From contig NZ_JBJXCT010000001.1 of the NCBI RefSeq assembly GCF_046159715.1, positions 62,001 to 126,000 on the forward strand: a stretch of DNA of 64,000 nt, written 5' to 3'. Both the position numbers and the translations under genes were made by a program. Below are positions 24,455-32,702 of this stretch, piece after piece (within the stretch, counting starts at the first letter, position 1; every line of letters begins with the position of its first letter). This stretch comes from Pampinifervens sp037481935 (GTDB lineage: Bacteria > Aquificota > Aquificia > Aquificales > Aquificaceae). Below the pieces are notes generated by a model that saw nothing but the letters and a program-made list of their open reading frames with translations, was not told the origin of the DNA and did no database searches.

Positions 24455-25048
24455 ATGAAAAGGCAGAGCCTGAAGGAGCAGAAAAGGCTTGAGATAATAA
24501 GGACTGCCTGCAGGCTGTTTTCTGAAAAGGGATATTACAACACCACCATGCCAGACATAGCCCAGGCGGTGGGTATGAGCGTTGGAAACCTGTATAACTA
24601 CTTTGAATCAAAGGAAGAGCTTGCAAAGGAAATTATGATGACGGTATCCGACTGGGTGGGGGAAAGACTCAGGAGGGTAAACGAGGCGGAGGTAAGCTTT
24701 CGGGAAAAGCTGGAGCTTCTTGTGAGAAGTTTTTTTGAAATAGCCCTTGAGGAGCCCGAGCTCATAAACTACTTTCTCAGGGTCTTCCTTGTAAACAGGG
24801 AGGTTTTCAGCGGGGGATGTGAGGGCTTTGCCTGTGTGGCAAGCGTCATTACGGAGATAATGGTCTTTCTGAGCGATGGCGTGGAGAGGGGGGAACTCAG
24901 AAACCAGAGCTTCTATCCTGCCTTTACCACCATAATGGGACCCCTCGGGGGCATGGTCTTCCTACATACGGAGGGACTTCTTAACAGACCGCTTATGGAC
25001 TATGTGGATGAGGTTTCAGAAAACCTGTGGAGGGCTCTGAAAGCTTAG
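24455..25048 (+). CDS. TetR family transcriptional regulator
   Basis: A 197-residue TetR-type repressor. The N-terminal domain is SLKEQKRLEIIRTACRLFSE followed by the helix-turn-helix TTMPDIAQAVGMSVGNLYNYFESKEELAKEI. The C-terminal ligand-binding domain is helical and unclassified. ATG at 24455 is chosen because the conserved domain begins there; an in-frame ATG at 24332 would add 41 residues inside the HEPN gene. It lies inside the hydrogenase/nickel supercluster, converging on hypX with a 33-base overlap. It is the best local candidate to read the TGAAT-N4-ATTCA sites, but no such site precedes the gene itself. Confidence 0.88.
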   Translation: MKRQSLKEQKRLEIIRTACRLFSEKGYYNTTMPDIAQAVGMSVGNLYNYFESKEELAKEIMMTVSDWVGERLRRVNEAEVSFREKLELLVRSFFEIALEEPELINYFLRVFLVNREVFSGGCEGFACVASVITEIMVFLSDGVERGELRNQSFYPAFTTIMGPLGGMVFLHTEGLLNRPLMDYVDEVSENLWRALKA

Positions 25049-26722
25049 TCTTCTGTGCACCGCAAGGTAGGGAGGCGTTCTGAAGGGCAGAAACCTTCTG
25101 ACAAAGTAATACCGTGCTATGTGGTAGCTTGTGTCAAAACCGTAGAAGTTGAGCCTCATCCTTTCCAGCTCCTCTTCCCTGTATGTCTTGAGTGGCTTTT
25201 TGCTCCAATCTGAAAGTCTCTTTTCTCTTTTCTCCTTTAGAAACCTGTCAAAGTCTTTAGAGTTCACAAAGCTCTTTAAAAAGCCCTTCAGCCCCTGGGT
25301 AAAGTCCTCAGGCGTCCTTCCGAACACGCCATCAATGAGACCTATCCCCATAGCCCTTTCAGAGCTTATGGGCATGCGGTTTTCCATTATCTCCCTTCCC
25401 CTTTCCCAGCCAACTCTCTTTGGAAGCGTATAGGTCCAGAACTCAGAGCCGTAAAGATTACCTATGTTCTTGTAGTGAGGGTTGAGCACAACTCCCTTTC
25501 TTGCAAACACAAGGTCGCAGGTGAGAGCAAGAAACACACCACCCGCTCCAGCATTGCCCCTTATGCCCGCCACTGTCAACCTGTCAAGCGTTGTGAGTAT
25601 CTCCTCGCACAGGTCATCCATGGCGTTTATGTTCCTCCAGGATTCCTCTGCAGGGCTCTCTGAGGCTTCTATGGTGTTGAGGTTCATGCCGTTGGAGAAA
25701 AAGTCCTCACCACCCAGAAGCACAACAGCCTTTACGGGCCTTATTTTTGCGTATCTTACCACCTCCAGAAGCCTGTTGCACTGTTCTGTAGACATGGCAC
25801 CGTTGTAAAAATTGAATTCAACGCAAGCTATACCCTCTTCCTCTCTATAGGTTATTTCCCTGTATGTGGGAAAATCCACCTCCTCCCAAGGTCTTATCTC
25901 CTCCTCCCTCAGTCTCTCAAGGGTGTTCTCTGGAAGAACCCTTGTCGCCGGCAGTTTTATACTCTGCCTTTCCCTTCTTCTCAGATAGCCAACCCATACT
26001 GCCCCATCCAGAGTCCCTATACATACTGCCTCATCCCTCCTTGCTATAAGCTCGCCAGGCTTTCCTTTGAGATAGCCTTCAGGATGTGCGTCAAAGAGGT
26101 AGTATTCCTCTCCCTCTATAAGGGCTTTGGCACCGGGCTGACCATCTCCCGAGTAAACCTTTTTAAGAACTTCCGCCGTGCTATCCCTATTCCAGTCCAC
26201 CATCCTGAGGCTTCTCTCAGGGGCAGGTCTGAAATGCCCACCTCCCTGTGGTTTCCTTCTTACCATTCCACTCTCAAGGCTTTCCACCACCTCCCACAGA
26301 CATTCTACGGCACCCTCCGTTACTTCCCTCCTATACAGGCTTGACTTCCTTGCCATCCTCATGGGAAAGCTTCTGAAAGCCCACAGGTCTCCCGCATCGT
26401 ATTCCTCAACCGCCGAAAGCATACATACGCCCCATTCTTTCTCTCCCGTTAGGATTGCCCAGTCAAGGGCACTGGGTCCCCTGTCTCCCGGGGGTCCGGG
26501 GTGAACTATTAGAGTGGTGTAATTCTGCCAGATTTCTTCCGGTATTTTCCTCTTCAGAAAGGGGGCAATTATAAGGTCTGGCCTAAAGAGCTCAACCGCT
26601 TCTATCATGAGCTCTGGATGCACATCAAGCTCCACAGATACCTCATGTCCTGCCTCGGAAAGCTCGCAGTAGAACCGCTGAGAAAGGGAGTTAAAGCGAT
26701 GACACAGAAGTAATACCCTCAT
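25016..26722 (-). CDS. hypX: Hydrogenase maturation factor HypX (CO-ligand synthesis)
   Basis: A 568-residue two-domain protein. The N-terminal half resembles formyl-tetrahydrofolate hydrolase/transferase (LIVHPGPPGDRGPSALDW, LDWAILTGEKEWGV). The C-terminal half is an enoyl-CoA hydratase/crotonase fold (GGEDFFSNGMNLNTIE, IRGNAGAGGVFLALTCDLVFA). HypX makes the CO ligand of the [NiFe] active site from formyl-tetrahydrofolate and allows maturation in air. It is the third gene of the leftward hypC-hypD-hypX unit and overlaps hypD by 4 bases. Its presence matches the oxygen-tolerant hydrogenase next door. Confidence 0.92.
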   Translation of the reverse strand: MRVLLLCHRFNSLSQRFYCELSEAGHEVSVELDVHPELMIEAVELFRPDLIIAPFLKRKIPEEIWQNYTTLIVHPGPPGDRGPSALDWAILTGEKEWGVCMLSAVEEYDAGDLWAFRSFPMRMARKSSLYRREVTEGAVECLWEVVESLESGMVRRKPQGGGHFRPAPERSLRMVDWNRDSTAEVLKKVYSGDGQPGAKALIEGEEYYLFDAHPEGYLKGKPGELIARRDEAVCIGTLDGAVWVGYLRRRERQSIKLPATRVLPENTLERLREEEIRPWEEVDFPTYREITYREEEGIACVEFNFYNGAMSTEQCNRLLEVVRYAKIRPVKAVVLLGGEDFFSNGMNLNTIEASESPAEESWRNINAMDDLCEEILTTLDRLTVAGIRGNAGAGGVFLALTCDLVFARKGVVLNPHYKNIGNLYGSEFWTYTLPKRVGWERGREIMENRMPISSERAMGIGLIDGVFGRTPEDFTQGLKGFLKSFVNSKDFDRFLKEKREKRLSDWSKKPLKTYREEELERMRLNFYGFDTSYHIARYYFVRRFLPFRTPPYLAVHRRLSFQSPPQVF

Positions 26723-27840
26723 ACTATTCCTCTATATCTATAGTAGGCGTTGCATGCACCTTCTGAGGATACCATACAGGAGCCGAGAGGGTTTGAGGGA
26801 GTGCATACACTTCCAAAGAGCTTGCAATCTGTAGGCTCTGCTACGCCTCTTATAACCTTTCCGCATATACAGGCGGGATGTTCCCTGGGCTCTGGAAGCT
26901 CAACCTCAAACCTTTTTTCCGCATCAAAATCCTCGTATCGGGAGTTTATCCTCAGGGCGCTGTAGGGAACCTTTCCAAGACCTCTCCACTCAAACTCCTT
27001 TCTCAATTCAAAAACCTCAGCCACGAGCAACTGAGCCTTCAGGTTTCCTTCCCTGCTTACCGCTCTGGTATACTGGTTTTCCACCTGAGCCCTTCTTTCC
27101 CCCATCTGCCTTACCAGCATGTAAACCGCCTGCATAAGGTCAAGGGGCTCAAAGCCCGATATGACCACAGGCTTTAAAAATTCCTCTGCAAAGTATTCGT
27201 AGGGCTTTGTTCCAATTATGACGCTTACATGACCTGGTCCCACAAAGCCGTCTAATTCCACCTTCCCGTATTCTCTCACCTCAGGTGCATTCAGAATGTG
27301 CTGTATTGCAGCCGGTGTTATCACGTGGTTTGAGACCACGGAAAGGTTCCTCAGTCCCAGCTCCTTAGCCTTTTTTATGAGCACTGCGGTCTGGGGGGTG
27401 GTGGTTTCAAAGCCTATGGCAAAGAAGACGACCTCCTTCTGGGGATTTTCTTGTGCTATCCTGAGAGCATCAAGACAGGAATAGACCATCCTCACATCTT
27501 TCCCCTCCGCCCTCAGGTCAAGGAGGCTTTTTCTCTTGGAGCCCGGGACCCTGAGCACATCTCCATAAGTGCAGAGTATGAGGTTCTCTCTGCGTGCCAA
27601 CTCAAGGGCGAGGTCCACCCTCTGCATGGGCAGAACGCACACAGGACAGCCCGGACCGTGGATGAACTTTACGTAGCCTTCCAGAAGCTGGTCTATACCA
27701 TGCTTTACTATGGTATGCGTGTGCCCCCCGCAAAACTCCATGATTCTTACAGTCTTTCCAAGCCTTTCCACCGCACTCTTTATGCTCTTTTCAAGCTTCC
27801 TTACCGCCTCAGCTTCCCTGAAGTTCGCCAAGAGCTTCAT
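26719..27840 (-). CDS. hypD: Hydrogenase maturation factor HypD
   Basis: A 373-residue iron-sulfur protein forming the HypCD scaffold on which the Fe(CN)2CO unit is built. Family motifs are IMEFCGGHTHT, HGPGCPVCVLPM, CTYGDVLRVPGSK, FFAIGFETTTP and the C-terminal [4Fe-4S] Cys set ACICGKVIRGVAEPTDCKLFG with further Cys at SVCTP and SCMVS. ATG at 27840 is preferred over an upstream start at 27864 because GGAGGAGG lies four bases before it and the protein then begins MKLLANFRE as usual. It overlaps hypC by 32 bases. Confidence 0.95.
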   Translation of the reverse strand: MKLLANFREAEAVRKLEKSIKSAVERLGKTVRIMEFCGGHTHTIVKHGIDQLLEGYVKFIHGPGCPVCVLPMQRVDLALELARRENLILCTYGDVLRVPGSKRKSLLDLRAEGKDVRMVYSCLDALRIAQENPQKEVVFFAIGFETTTPQTAVLIKKAKELGLRNLSVVSNHVITPAAIQHILNAPEVREYGKVELDGFVGPGHVSVIIGTKPYEYFAEEFLKPVVISGFEPLDLMQAVYMLVRQMGERRAQVENQYTRAVSREGNLKAQLLVAEVFELRKEFEWRGLGKVPYSALRINSRYEDFDAEKRFEVELPEPREHPACICGKVIRGVAEPTDCKLFGSVCTPSNPLGSCMVSSEGACNAYYRYRGIV

Positions 27841-28063
27841 CTTCCTCCTCCAGCAACTGCTCAAAGAGCTTCAGGCTCTCAAGGGCGTATTCCTCATCCA
27901 GCTTCTGTATGGCAAAGCCCACATGCACAAGAACCCAGTCGCCCACGGAAACCCCTTCCTGGAGAAGGTCAAGGGATACCACCCTTCTTGCTCCAAAGGT
28001 TTCAACCACCGCGGTGTTGTCTTCTTTCAGCTCCACCACCTTTGAGGGGATAGAAAGGCACAT
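27809..28063 (-). CDS. hypC: Hydrogenase maturation chaperone HypC
   Basis: An 84-residue HypC/HupF family chaperone with the diagnostic N-terminus MCLSIPSKVVEL. Cys2 binds the iron cofactor and the large subunit precursor. GVSVGDWVLVHVGFAIQKLDEEYA is the conserved OB-fold part. It is the first gene of hypC-hypD-hypX. Upstream lie AGGAGG, a TGAAT-N4-ATTCA-like operator over the predicted start site, a promoter at 28093-28120 and the NikR-like dyad at 28125-28151. Confidence 0.95.
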   Translation of the reverse strand: MCLSIPSKVVELKEDNTAVVETFGARRVVSLDLLQEGVSVGDWVLVHVGFAIQKLDEEYALESLKLFEQLLEEEDEALGELQGS

Positions 28064-28073
28064 GTTCGCCTCC

Positions 28074-28087
28074 TGAATGCTCGTTCA
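28074..28087. promoter_or_regulatory. Operator-like palindrome TGAAT-N4-ATTCA, copy 2
   Basis: On the plus strand TGAATGCTCGTTCA, one mismatch from TGAAT-N4-ATTCA. It overlaps the predicted transcript start of hypC and ends 10 bases before the ATG, directly beside its AGGAGG. Confidence 0.6.
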
Positions 28088-28092
28088 TCCTT

Positions 28093-28120
28093 AATATAGC
28101 CATACTCACCCTGCAGGCAA
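28093..28120 (-). promoter_or_regulatory. Predicted promoter of hypC-hypD-hypX
   Basis: On the minus strand TTGCCT (28115-28120), a 16-base spacer and TATATT (28093-28098). The -10 is identical to that of the divergent hydrogenase operon and of hypB. The start site would fall within the operator at 28074-28087. Confidence 0.5.
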
Positions 28121-28124
28121 CTTT

Positions 28125-28151
28125 TTATTACATTTTTATCAAAAGTAATAA
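28125..28151. promoter_or_regulatory. nikR box: Predicted NikR operator, copy 2
   Basis: TTATTAC-N13-GTAATAA, a perfect 7-13-7 dyad. Twenty-four of 25 bases match the reverse complement of the site at the nickel uptake promoter. It lies just upstream of the hypC -35 and 39 bases upstream of the hydrogenase -35, a position more suited to activation of one or both promoters than to direct repression. Confidence 0.7.
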
Positions 28152-28190
28152 AGATTAGAAGCGCTTATAGACCCTATAAGTATTTTTTCC

Positions 28191-28219
28191 TTGACTGTTT
28201 ATGTGATACAGGTTATATT
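28191..28219 (+). promoter_or_regulatory. Predicted promoter of membrane-bound hydrogenase operon
   Basis: TTGACT (28191-28196), 17-base spacer, TATATT (28214-28219): a near-consensus sigma-70 promoter. The expected start, about 28225-28227, falls inside the palindrome at 28222-28235. The hydrogenase ATG is at 28251 after TTAGGAGGTG. Confidence 0.65.
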
Positions 28220-28221
28220 TT

Positions 28222-28235
28222 TGAATGAATATTCA
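28222..28235. promoter_or_regulatory. Operator-like palindrome TGAAT-N4-ATTCA, copy 3
   Basis: TGAATGAATATTCA, a perfect 5-4-5 inverted repeat overlapping the predicted start of the hydrogenase transcript. The sequence resembles the half-sites (TGAATGA) known for some TetR-family regulators such as FadR of Bacillus. Confidence 0.65.
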
Positions 28236-28250
28236 GTTAGGAGGTGTAGC

Positions 28251-29315
28251 ATGGAAACCTTCTGGGAAACCTTTAAAAGGCACGGCGTAAACAGAAGGGA
28301 CTTTTTCAAATTTGCCACCACCATAACGGGACTTATGGGATTATCGCCTTCCATGATTCCGGAAGTAGTCAGAGCTTTGGAGACAAAGCCGAGAGTCCCC
28401 GTCATATGGATACATGGGCTTGAGTGCACCTGTTGCTCTGAGTCCTTTATTAGGTCCGCCACCCCTCTGGCTTCTGATGTGGTTCTGAGCATGATATCCC
28501 TTGAATACGATGACACACTTTCGGCAGCCGCAGGAGAAGACCTTGAGAGACACAGGAAGGAGATAATCAAGAAATACTGGGGCAACTACATACTGGCCGT
28601 GGAGGGCAACCCACCCCTGGGTGAAGACGGCATGTACTGTATCGTGAACGGTGAGCCTTTCCTGAAGCATCTGAAGGAGTCCGCAGAGGGTGCAAAGGCC
28701 GTGATAGCCTGGGGCTCCTGTGCCAGCTGGGGCTGTGTGCAGGCGGCAAAGCCCAACCCAACCACCGCAGTCCCCATACACAAGGTTATAACAGGCAAGC
28801 CAATAATAAAGGTGCCCGGCTGTCCACCTATCGCAGAGGTGATGACAGGGGTCATCATGCACCTTGTGCTCTTTGACTCTATTCCGCCCCTTGACTCTCA
28901 GGGAAGACCCAAACAGTTTTACGGCAACAGGATTCACGATACCTGCTATAGAAGAGCCTTCTTCAACGCAGGGCAGTTTGTGGAAAGGTTTGACGACGAA
29001 GGGGCGAAAAAGGGCTGGTGTCTTTACAAGGTGGGATGCAGGGGACCTACCACCTACAACTCCTGCGGAAACATACGCTGGTATAATGGGCTTTCCTATC
29101 CCATACAGGCAGGACACGGTTGCATAGGTTGTTCTGAGGATAACTTCTGGGACAACGGACCCTTCTACCATAGGCTCACCACCATACCAGTCCCCAGCGT
29201 AGAAGCCAACGCCGACAAGGTGGGTATGGCCGTTGCGGCGGCTGCGGCGGCCGGTGCAGTTGTCCACGGAGTCATATCAAAACTAAGGTCAAAACCTAAC
29301 AGAGGAGGTGAATAA
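28251..29315 (+). CDS. hyaA: [NiFe] hydrogenase small subunit, oxygen-tolerant group 1d
   Basis: A 354-residue membrane-bound hydrogenase small subunit. The Tat signal is VNRRDFFKFATTITG, and a C-terminal membrane helix (GMAVAAAAAAGAVVHGVI) anchors it. Proximal-cluster ligands include C59, C61 and C62 in LECTCCSES, and C157 and C162 in GSCASWGCVQAA. C61 and C162 are the two extra Cys that mark the [4Fe-3S] cluster of oxygen-tolerant enzymes such as E. coli Hyd-1. The distal and medial cluster regions are RIHDTCYRRAFF, CRGPTTYNSCGN and GCIGCSEDNFWD. ATG 28251 is chosen for its GGAGG and Tat start. The gene name follows the E. coli usage. Confidence 0.95.
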   Translation: METFWETFKRHGVNRRDFFKFATTITGLMGLSPSMIPEVVRALETKPRVPVIWIHGLECTCCSESFIRSATPLASDVVLSMISLEYDDTLSAAAGEDLERHRKEIIKKYWGNYILAVEGNPPLGEDGMYCIVNGEPFLKHLKESAEGAKAVIAWGSCASWGCVQAAKPNPTTAVPIHKVITGKPIIKVPGCPPIAEVMTGVIMHLVLFDSIPPLDSQGRPKQFYGNRIHDTCYRRAFFNAGQFVERFDDEGAKKGWCLYKVGCRGPTTYNSCGNIRWYNGLSYPIQAGHGCIGCSEDNFWDNGPFYHRLTTIPVPSVEANADKVGMAVAAAAAAGAVVHGVISKLRSKPNRGGE

Positions 29316-29317
29316 CC

Positions 29318-31222
29318 ATGGCAAGGGTAGTTGTAGACCCAGTAACAAGGATTGAAGGACACCTGAGGATTGAGCTTATCGTGGATGAAAAATCTGGCAA
29401 AGTTGTTGATGCAGTTTCCTCCGGCACCATGTGGAGGGGCATTGAGCTCATCCTCAGAGGAAGAGACCCGAGAGACGCGTGGGCTTTTGCCCAGAGAATA
29501 TGCGGTGTATGCACTTCCATACATGCTCACGCATCAGTAAGGGCCGTGGAAGATGCCCTTGAAATAAAGATACCGAAGAACGCCAACTACATAAGAAACA
29601 TCATGTATGGAACACTTCAGGTGCATGACCATGTGGTGCACTTTTATCATCTCCATGCCCTTGACTGGGTCTCACCCATAGAGGCTCTCAAGGCAGACCC
29701 CGTGCAGACTGCGGTCTTGCAGAACCAGCTTCTTGAAAAGTATGGAGCCGTGGCGGAGCTCATGCCTGACCCTATTGGAAGGAGGGCATACCCGAGGAAG
29801 TTTCCAAAGGCAACGCCCGGCTACTTCAGAGCCTTTCAGGAGAAGATAAAGAAGGTAGTGGAGAGCGGACAGCTTGGCATATTCGCCGCCCACTGGTGGG
29901 ACCACCCCGACTACAAACTCCTTCCTCCAGAGGTTCATCTGATGGCGGTTGCTCACTATCTGAACATGCTGGATGTGCAGAGGGAGATATTTATCCCTCA
30001 GGTGGTCTTCGGTGGAAAGAACCCACACCCACATTACATAGTGGGAGGTATGAGCTGCTCCATATCTCTGAACGATATGAATGCACCCGTGAACACTGAA
30101 AGGCTTGCGGTTGTGGAGGATGCTATTTACACGCAGGCAGAGGCCGTAAACCTCTTCTATCTCGTGGACCTTCTGGCAATAGGACATATATACGTTCAGA
30201 AGGGGCAGACCTATGGGGGTGGTCTTGCCAAGAGGAGGGTTATAGGCTACGGTGAGTTTCCCGATGAGCCCTACGGCGGAATAAAGAACGGAGACTATCA
30301 CAGGCAGGTTATCTACCACTGCAACGGCGTGGTGGAAGACTTTGCTGAAGGTGTGGAAAGGGCCAAGTTCTATCCACTTGCAGGTAAGGACTTTGCAGAC
30401 CCAGAGGTCATTCAGGAATACGTGGCACACTCCTGGTATAAGTATCCTGACGAAAAGAAGGGGCTTCACCCGTGGGATGGTATAACGGAGCCCAACTACA
30501 CGGGACCCAAGGAAGGCACAAAGACCCACTGGAAGTATCTTGACGAGAAGGGCAAATACTCCTGGATAAAGTCTCCAAGGTGGAGAGGAAAGCCTTGCGA
30601 GGTGGGACCTCTCGCCCGGTATATAGTGGTCTACACGGGCGTAAAACAGGGGCATATAAAGCCCAGCTGGATGGATGAAATGATAGTCAAACAGATAGAC
30701 TTTGTCTCAAAGGTGCTTGACTTGCCTCCCCATGTGTGGCTACCCACTACGGTGGGAAGAACCGCGGCGAGGGGTCTTGAGGCTCAGGTAGGTGTGGCCG
30801 CAAACCTTTACTTTATGAAAAAGCTCTACGACAACATAAAGGCCGGGGATACCTCCGTGGCAAACACCGAAAAGTGGGACCCCTCCACATGGCCCAGAGA
30901 GGCAAAGGGTATAGGTCTTACCGACGCTCCAAGGGGTGCCCTTGGACACTGGGTTGTCATAAAGGACGGAAAGATAGCCAACTACCAGTGCGTTGTGCCC
31001 ACCACATGGAACGGTGGAGCAAGGGACCCCATGGGAGGTCAGGGTGCCTTTGAAGAGTGTATGAAGGACACACCCCTGCAGGTGGTCAACAAGCCCCTTG
31101 AAGTCCTCAGAGGAATCCATTCCTTTGACCCCTGTCTTGCCTGCTCCACGCACCTGTATGACGCAGAAGGAAGGGAGATAGTGGAGATAAGGGTTCAGGG
31201 CTCACAGCCAGTGTGTTTTTAG
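29318..31222 (+). CDS. hyaB: [NiFe] hydrogenase large subunit, group 1
   Basis: A 634-residue catalytic subunit that splits H2 at the Ni-Fe centre on the periplasmic face. The N-terminal ligand motif is AQRICGVCTSIHA (C62, C65) and the C-terminal one is FDPCLACSTH (C606, C609). A 22-residue tail after H612 (LYDAEGREIVEIRV...) is the peptide removed by the maturation protease encoded two genes on. The protein has no signal of its own and is carried by the Tat signal of the small subunit. ATG lies two bases after the small-subunit stop. Confidence 0.97.
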   Translation: MARVVVDPVTRIEGHLRIELIVDEKSGKVVDAVSSGTMWRGIELILRGRDPRDAWAFAQRICGVCTSIHAHASVRAVEDALEIKIPKNANYIRNIMYGTLQVHDHVVHFYHLHALDWVSPIEALKADPVQTAVLQNQLLEKYGAVAELMPDPIGRRAYPRKFPKATPGYFRAFQEKIKKVVESGQLGIFAAHWWDHPDYKLLPPEVHLMAVAHYLNMLDVQREIFIPQVVFGGKNPHPHYIVGGMSCSISLNDMNAPVNTERLAVVEDAIYTQAEAVNLFYLVDLLAIGHIYVQKGQTYGGGLAKRRVIGYGEFPDEPYGGIKNGDYHRQVIYHCNGVVEDFAEGVERAKFYPLAGKDFADPEVIQEYVAHSWYKYPDEKKGLHPWDGITEPNYTGPKEGTKTHWKYLDEKGKYSWIKSPRWRGKPCEVGPLARYIVVYTGVKQGHIKPSWMDEMIVKQIDFVSKVLDLPPHVWLPTTVGRTAARGLEAQVGVAANLYFMKKLYDNIKAGDTSVANTEKWDPSTWPREAKGIGLTDAPRGALGHWVVIKDGKIANYQCVVPTTWNGGARDPMGGQGAFEECMKDTPLQVVNKPLEVLRGIHSFDPCLACSTHLYDAEGREIVEIRVQGSQPVCF

Positions 31223-31232
31223 GAGGTAAGCC

Positions 31233-31934
31233 ATGAAAGAGGAAACGGTAAAGAGGATTTACATCTTCAGCCCCTCGCTGAGGATATGGCACTGGGTAAA
31301 CTTCCTGTCAATAACCGTCCTCTTCCTCACAGGTCTCTACATAGGAAATCCCTTCTTCATAGGCTCTGTGGGACATGAAGCAACCTACGCCTACGCTCAC
31401 AACCTGACCATGGACCTTGTGAGATTTGTCCACTTTTCCGCAGGCTATGTGCTTCTCTTTTCCTTCCTTTTCCGCCTTTTTATAGCCTTTTTCTATAAGG
31501 GAGACAGGCTCTTTATACCAAGAGTCTGGAGGTCTGATTTCTGGAAAGGTGTTGTAGAGATGCTCCTTCATTACCTCTTTATAAAGCCATGGCACAGAAC
31601 CTATGTGAGAAATCCCCTTGCAAGGCTTGCCTATTTTCTCCTCTACATAGCCATAGCCTTTATGATAATCACAGGCTTTGCCATGTATGGGCTATCTGAC
31701 CCCGATGGCTTCTGGGGGAGGCTCTTTGGATGGGTTGTTCCCCTCCTTGGCGGTGAGTTTATGGTTCACATGTGGCACCACTGGGTGGCATGGCTTATAG
31801 TTTTCTTTGTGATAGTTCATGTTTACATGGTGGTCAGGTTTGATGTGATAGAGAAGGAGGGCGAAGTGTCGTCAATGTTCAACGGCATGAAAAACTTCAA
31901 GGAGACACCTGTGGATGTGGAGGATGTGACATGA
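31233..31934 (+). CDS. hyaC: Hydrogenase cytochrome b subunit
   Basis: A 233-residue four-helix membrane cytochrome b that passes electrons from the small subunit to quinone. Heme-ligand-type His residues lie in RIWHWVNFLSITVLFLTGLY, VRFVHFSAGYVLLF and MWHHWVAWLIVFFVIVHVYMVV. The family pattern (HupC/HyaC, with the two C-terminal His in HHWVAW and VHVYM) is clear. AGGAGG precedes ATG 31233. It overlaps the protease gene by 4 bases. With the two upstream genes it forms a complete respiratory uptake hydrogenase. Confidence 0.94.
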   Translation: MKEETVKRIYIFSPSLRIWHWVNFLSITVLFLTGLYIGNPFFIGSVGHEATYAYAHNLTMDLVRFVHFSAGYVLLFSFLFRLFIAFFYKGDRLFIPRVWRSDFWKGVVEMLLHYLFIKPWHRTYVRNPLARLAYFLLYIAIAFMIITGFAMYGLSDPDGFWGRLFGWVVPLLGGEFMVHMWHHWVAWLIVFFVIVHVYMVVRFDVIEKEGEVSSMFNGMKNFKETPVDVEDVT

Positions 31935-32422
31935 AAACTCTCGTGCTTGGCGTTGGCAACATACTGCTTTCCGACGAAGGGCTCGGTGTGAGGGTTGTGG
32001 AAGAGCTCAGAAAAAACTACAGGTTTTTCCCAGAGGTGGAGCTTATGGATGGTGGGACACTTGGCATGGACCTTCTTTACTTTATGGAAGGCTTTGAAAG
32101 GCTTTTGCTGGTGGATGCTGTCCTTGGGGGCTGTGCCCCCGGCACTCTTTACAGGTTTGAGGGTGAGGAGGTAAAGGGTTATTTCAGAAAAAAGGTCTCT
32201 GCCCACGAGCTTGGCGTTCAGGAAGTGCTCGCTCTTGCCCAGATGCTGGGAAGAGCACCAAGGGAGATTGTCCTCCTTGGCATGGAGCCTGAGAGCCTGG
32301 ACATATCCCTTGAGCTCTCAGAAACTGTAAAGTCAAGGCTCGATGAGCTTGTTTCTGGAGTGCTTAAAGAGCTGGAGAAGTGGGGTGTAAGCTATGAGAG
32401 AGTTGAACCTGCAGGAGTTTGA
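31931..32422 (+). CDS. hyaD: Hydrogenase maturation protease
   Basis: A 163-residue HyaD/HupD/HycI-type endopeptidase that removes the C-terminal tail of the large subunit after nickel insertion. It starts KTLVLGVGNILLSDEGLGV, where the Glu is a nickel ligand. DGGTLGMDLLYFMEGFERLLLVDAV holds the second acidic ligand, and SAHELGVQ holds the His. The ATGA overlap with hyaC implies translation in step with the complex. Only the group 1 large subunit here carries a tail for it to cut. Confidence 0.93.
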   Translation: MKTLVLGVGNILLSDEGLGVRVVEELRKNYRFFPEVELMDGGTLGMDLLYFMEGFERLLLVDAVLGGCAPGTLYRFEGEEVKGYFRKKVSAHELGVQEVLALAQMLGRAPREIVLLGMEPESLDISLELSETVKSRLDELVSGVLKELEKWGVSYERVEPAGV

Positions 32423-32702
32423 GGAACTAATAAGAGCCGGAAAAACCTTCGTGCTCTACATAAGGTCTGAAGCTAAAAAGAACACCATCAGAGAAATATT
32501 TGACACGGATGTGGTGGTGCCGGAGCTCCAGAAGGTCTTCTCCGAGAAGGACTTTTATTCCATAAACGCCGATGAAAACATAGAAATTCTAAGGAAATAT
32601 AGACTACCCTCTCTTGTGCTCTTTTCTGGTGGCAAAGAGGTGCGGGTCCTTGAGGGCATAAAGTCGTGGAACGAATATATGGAGGCTCTATCATGCTTAT
32701 GA
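32394..32702 (+). CDS. Thioredoxin-like HyaE/HupG-type hydrogenase chaperone
   Basis: A 102-residue protein with a thioredoxin-like fold outline (KTFVLYIRSEAKKNTIREIF, DFYSINADENIEILRKYRLP, SLVLFSGGKEVRVLEGIKSW) but no CxxC. This agrees with HyaE/HupG/HoxO chaperones, which bind the Tat signal of the small subunit during assembly and are redox-inactive. It overlaps hyaD by 29 bases and the next gene by 10 bases. The cis-Pro of thioredoxins is kept in YRLPSL. Assigned from fold hints and operon place. Confidence 0.75.
   Translation: MRELNLQEFEELIRAGKTFVLYIRSEAKKNTIREIFDTDVVVPELQKVFSEKDFYSINADENIEILRKYRLPSLVLFSGGKEVRVLEGIKSWNEYMEALSCL

Noticed and set aside
28341..29267. 308-codon open frame opposite the hydrogenase small subunit
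   Set aside because: Antisense shadow of a well-supported gene with Tat signal and cluster motifs; the predicted protein is low-complexity and unrecognised.
29597..30655. Long open frame on the minus strand inside the hydrogenase large subunit gene
   Set aside because: It is the shadow of a long GC-rich coding region, has no ribosome site and no recognisable protein features.
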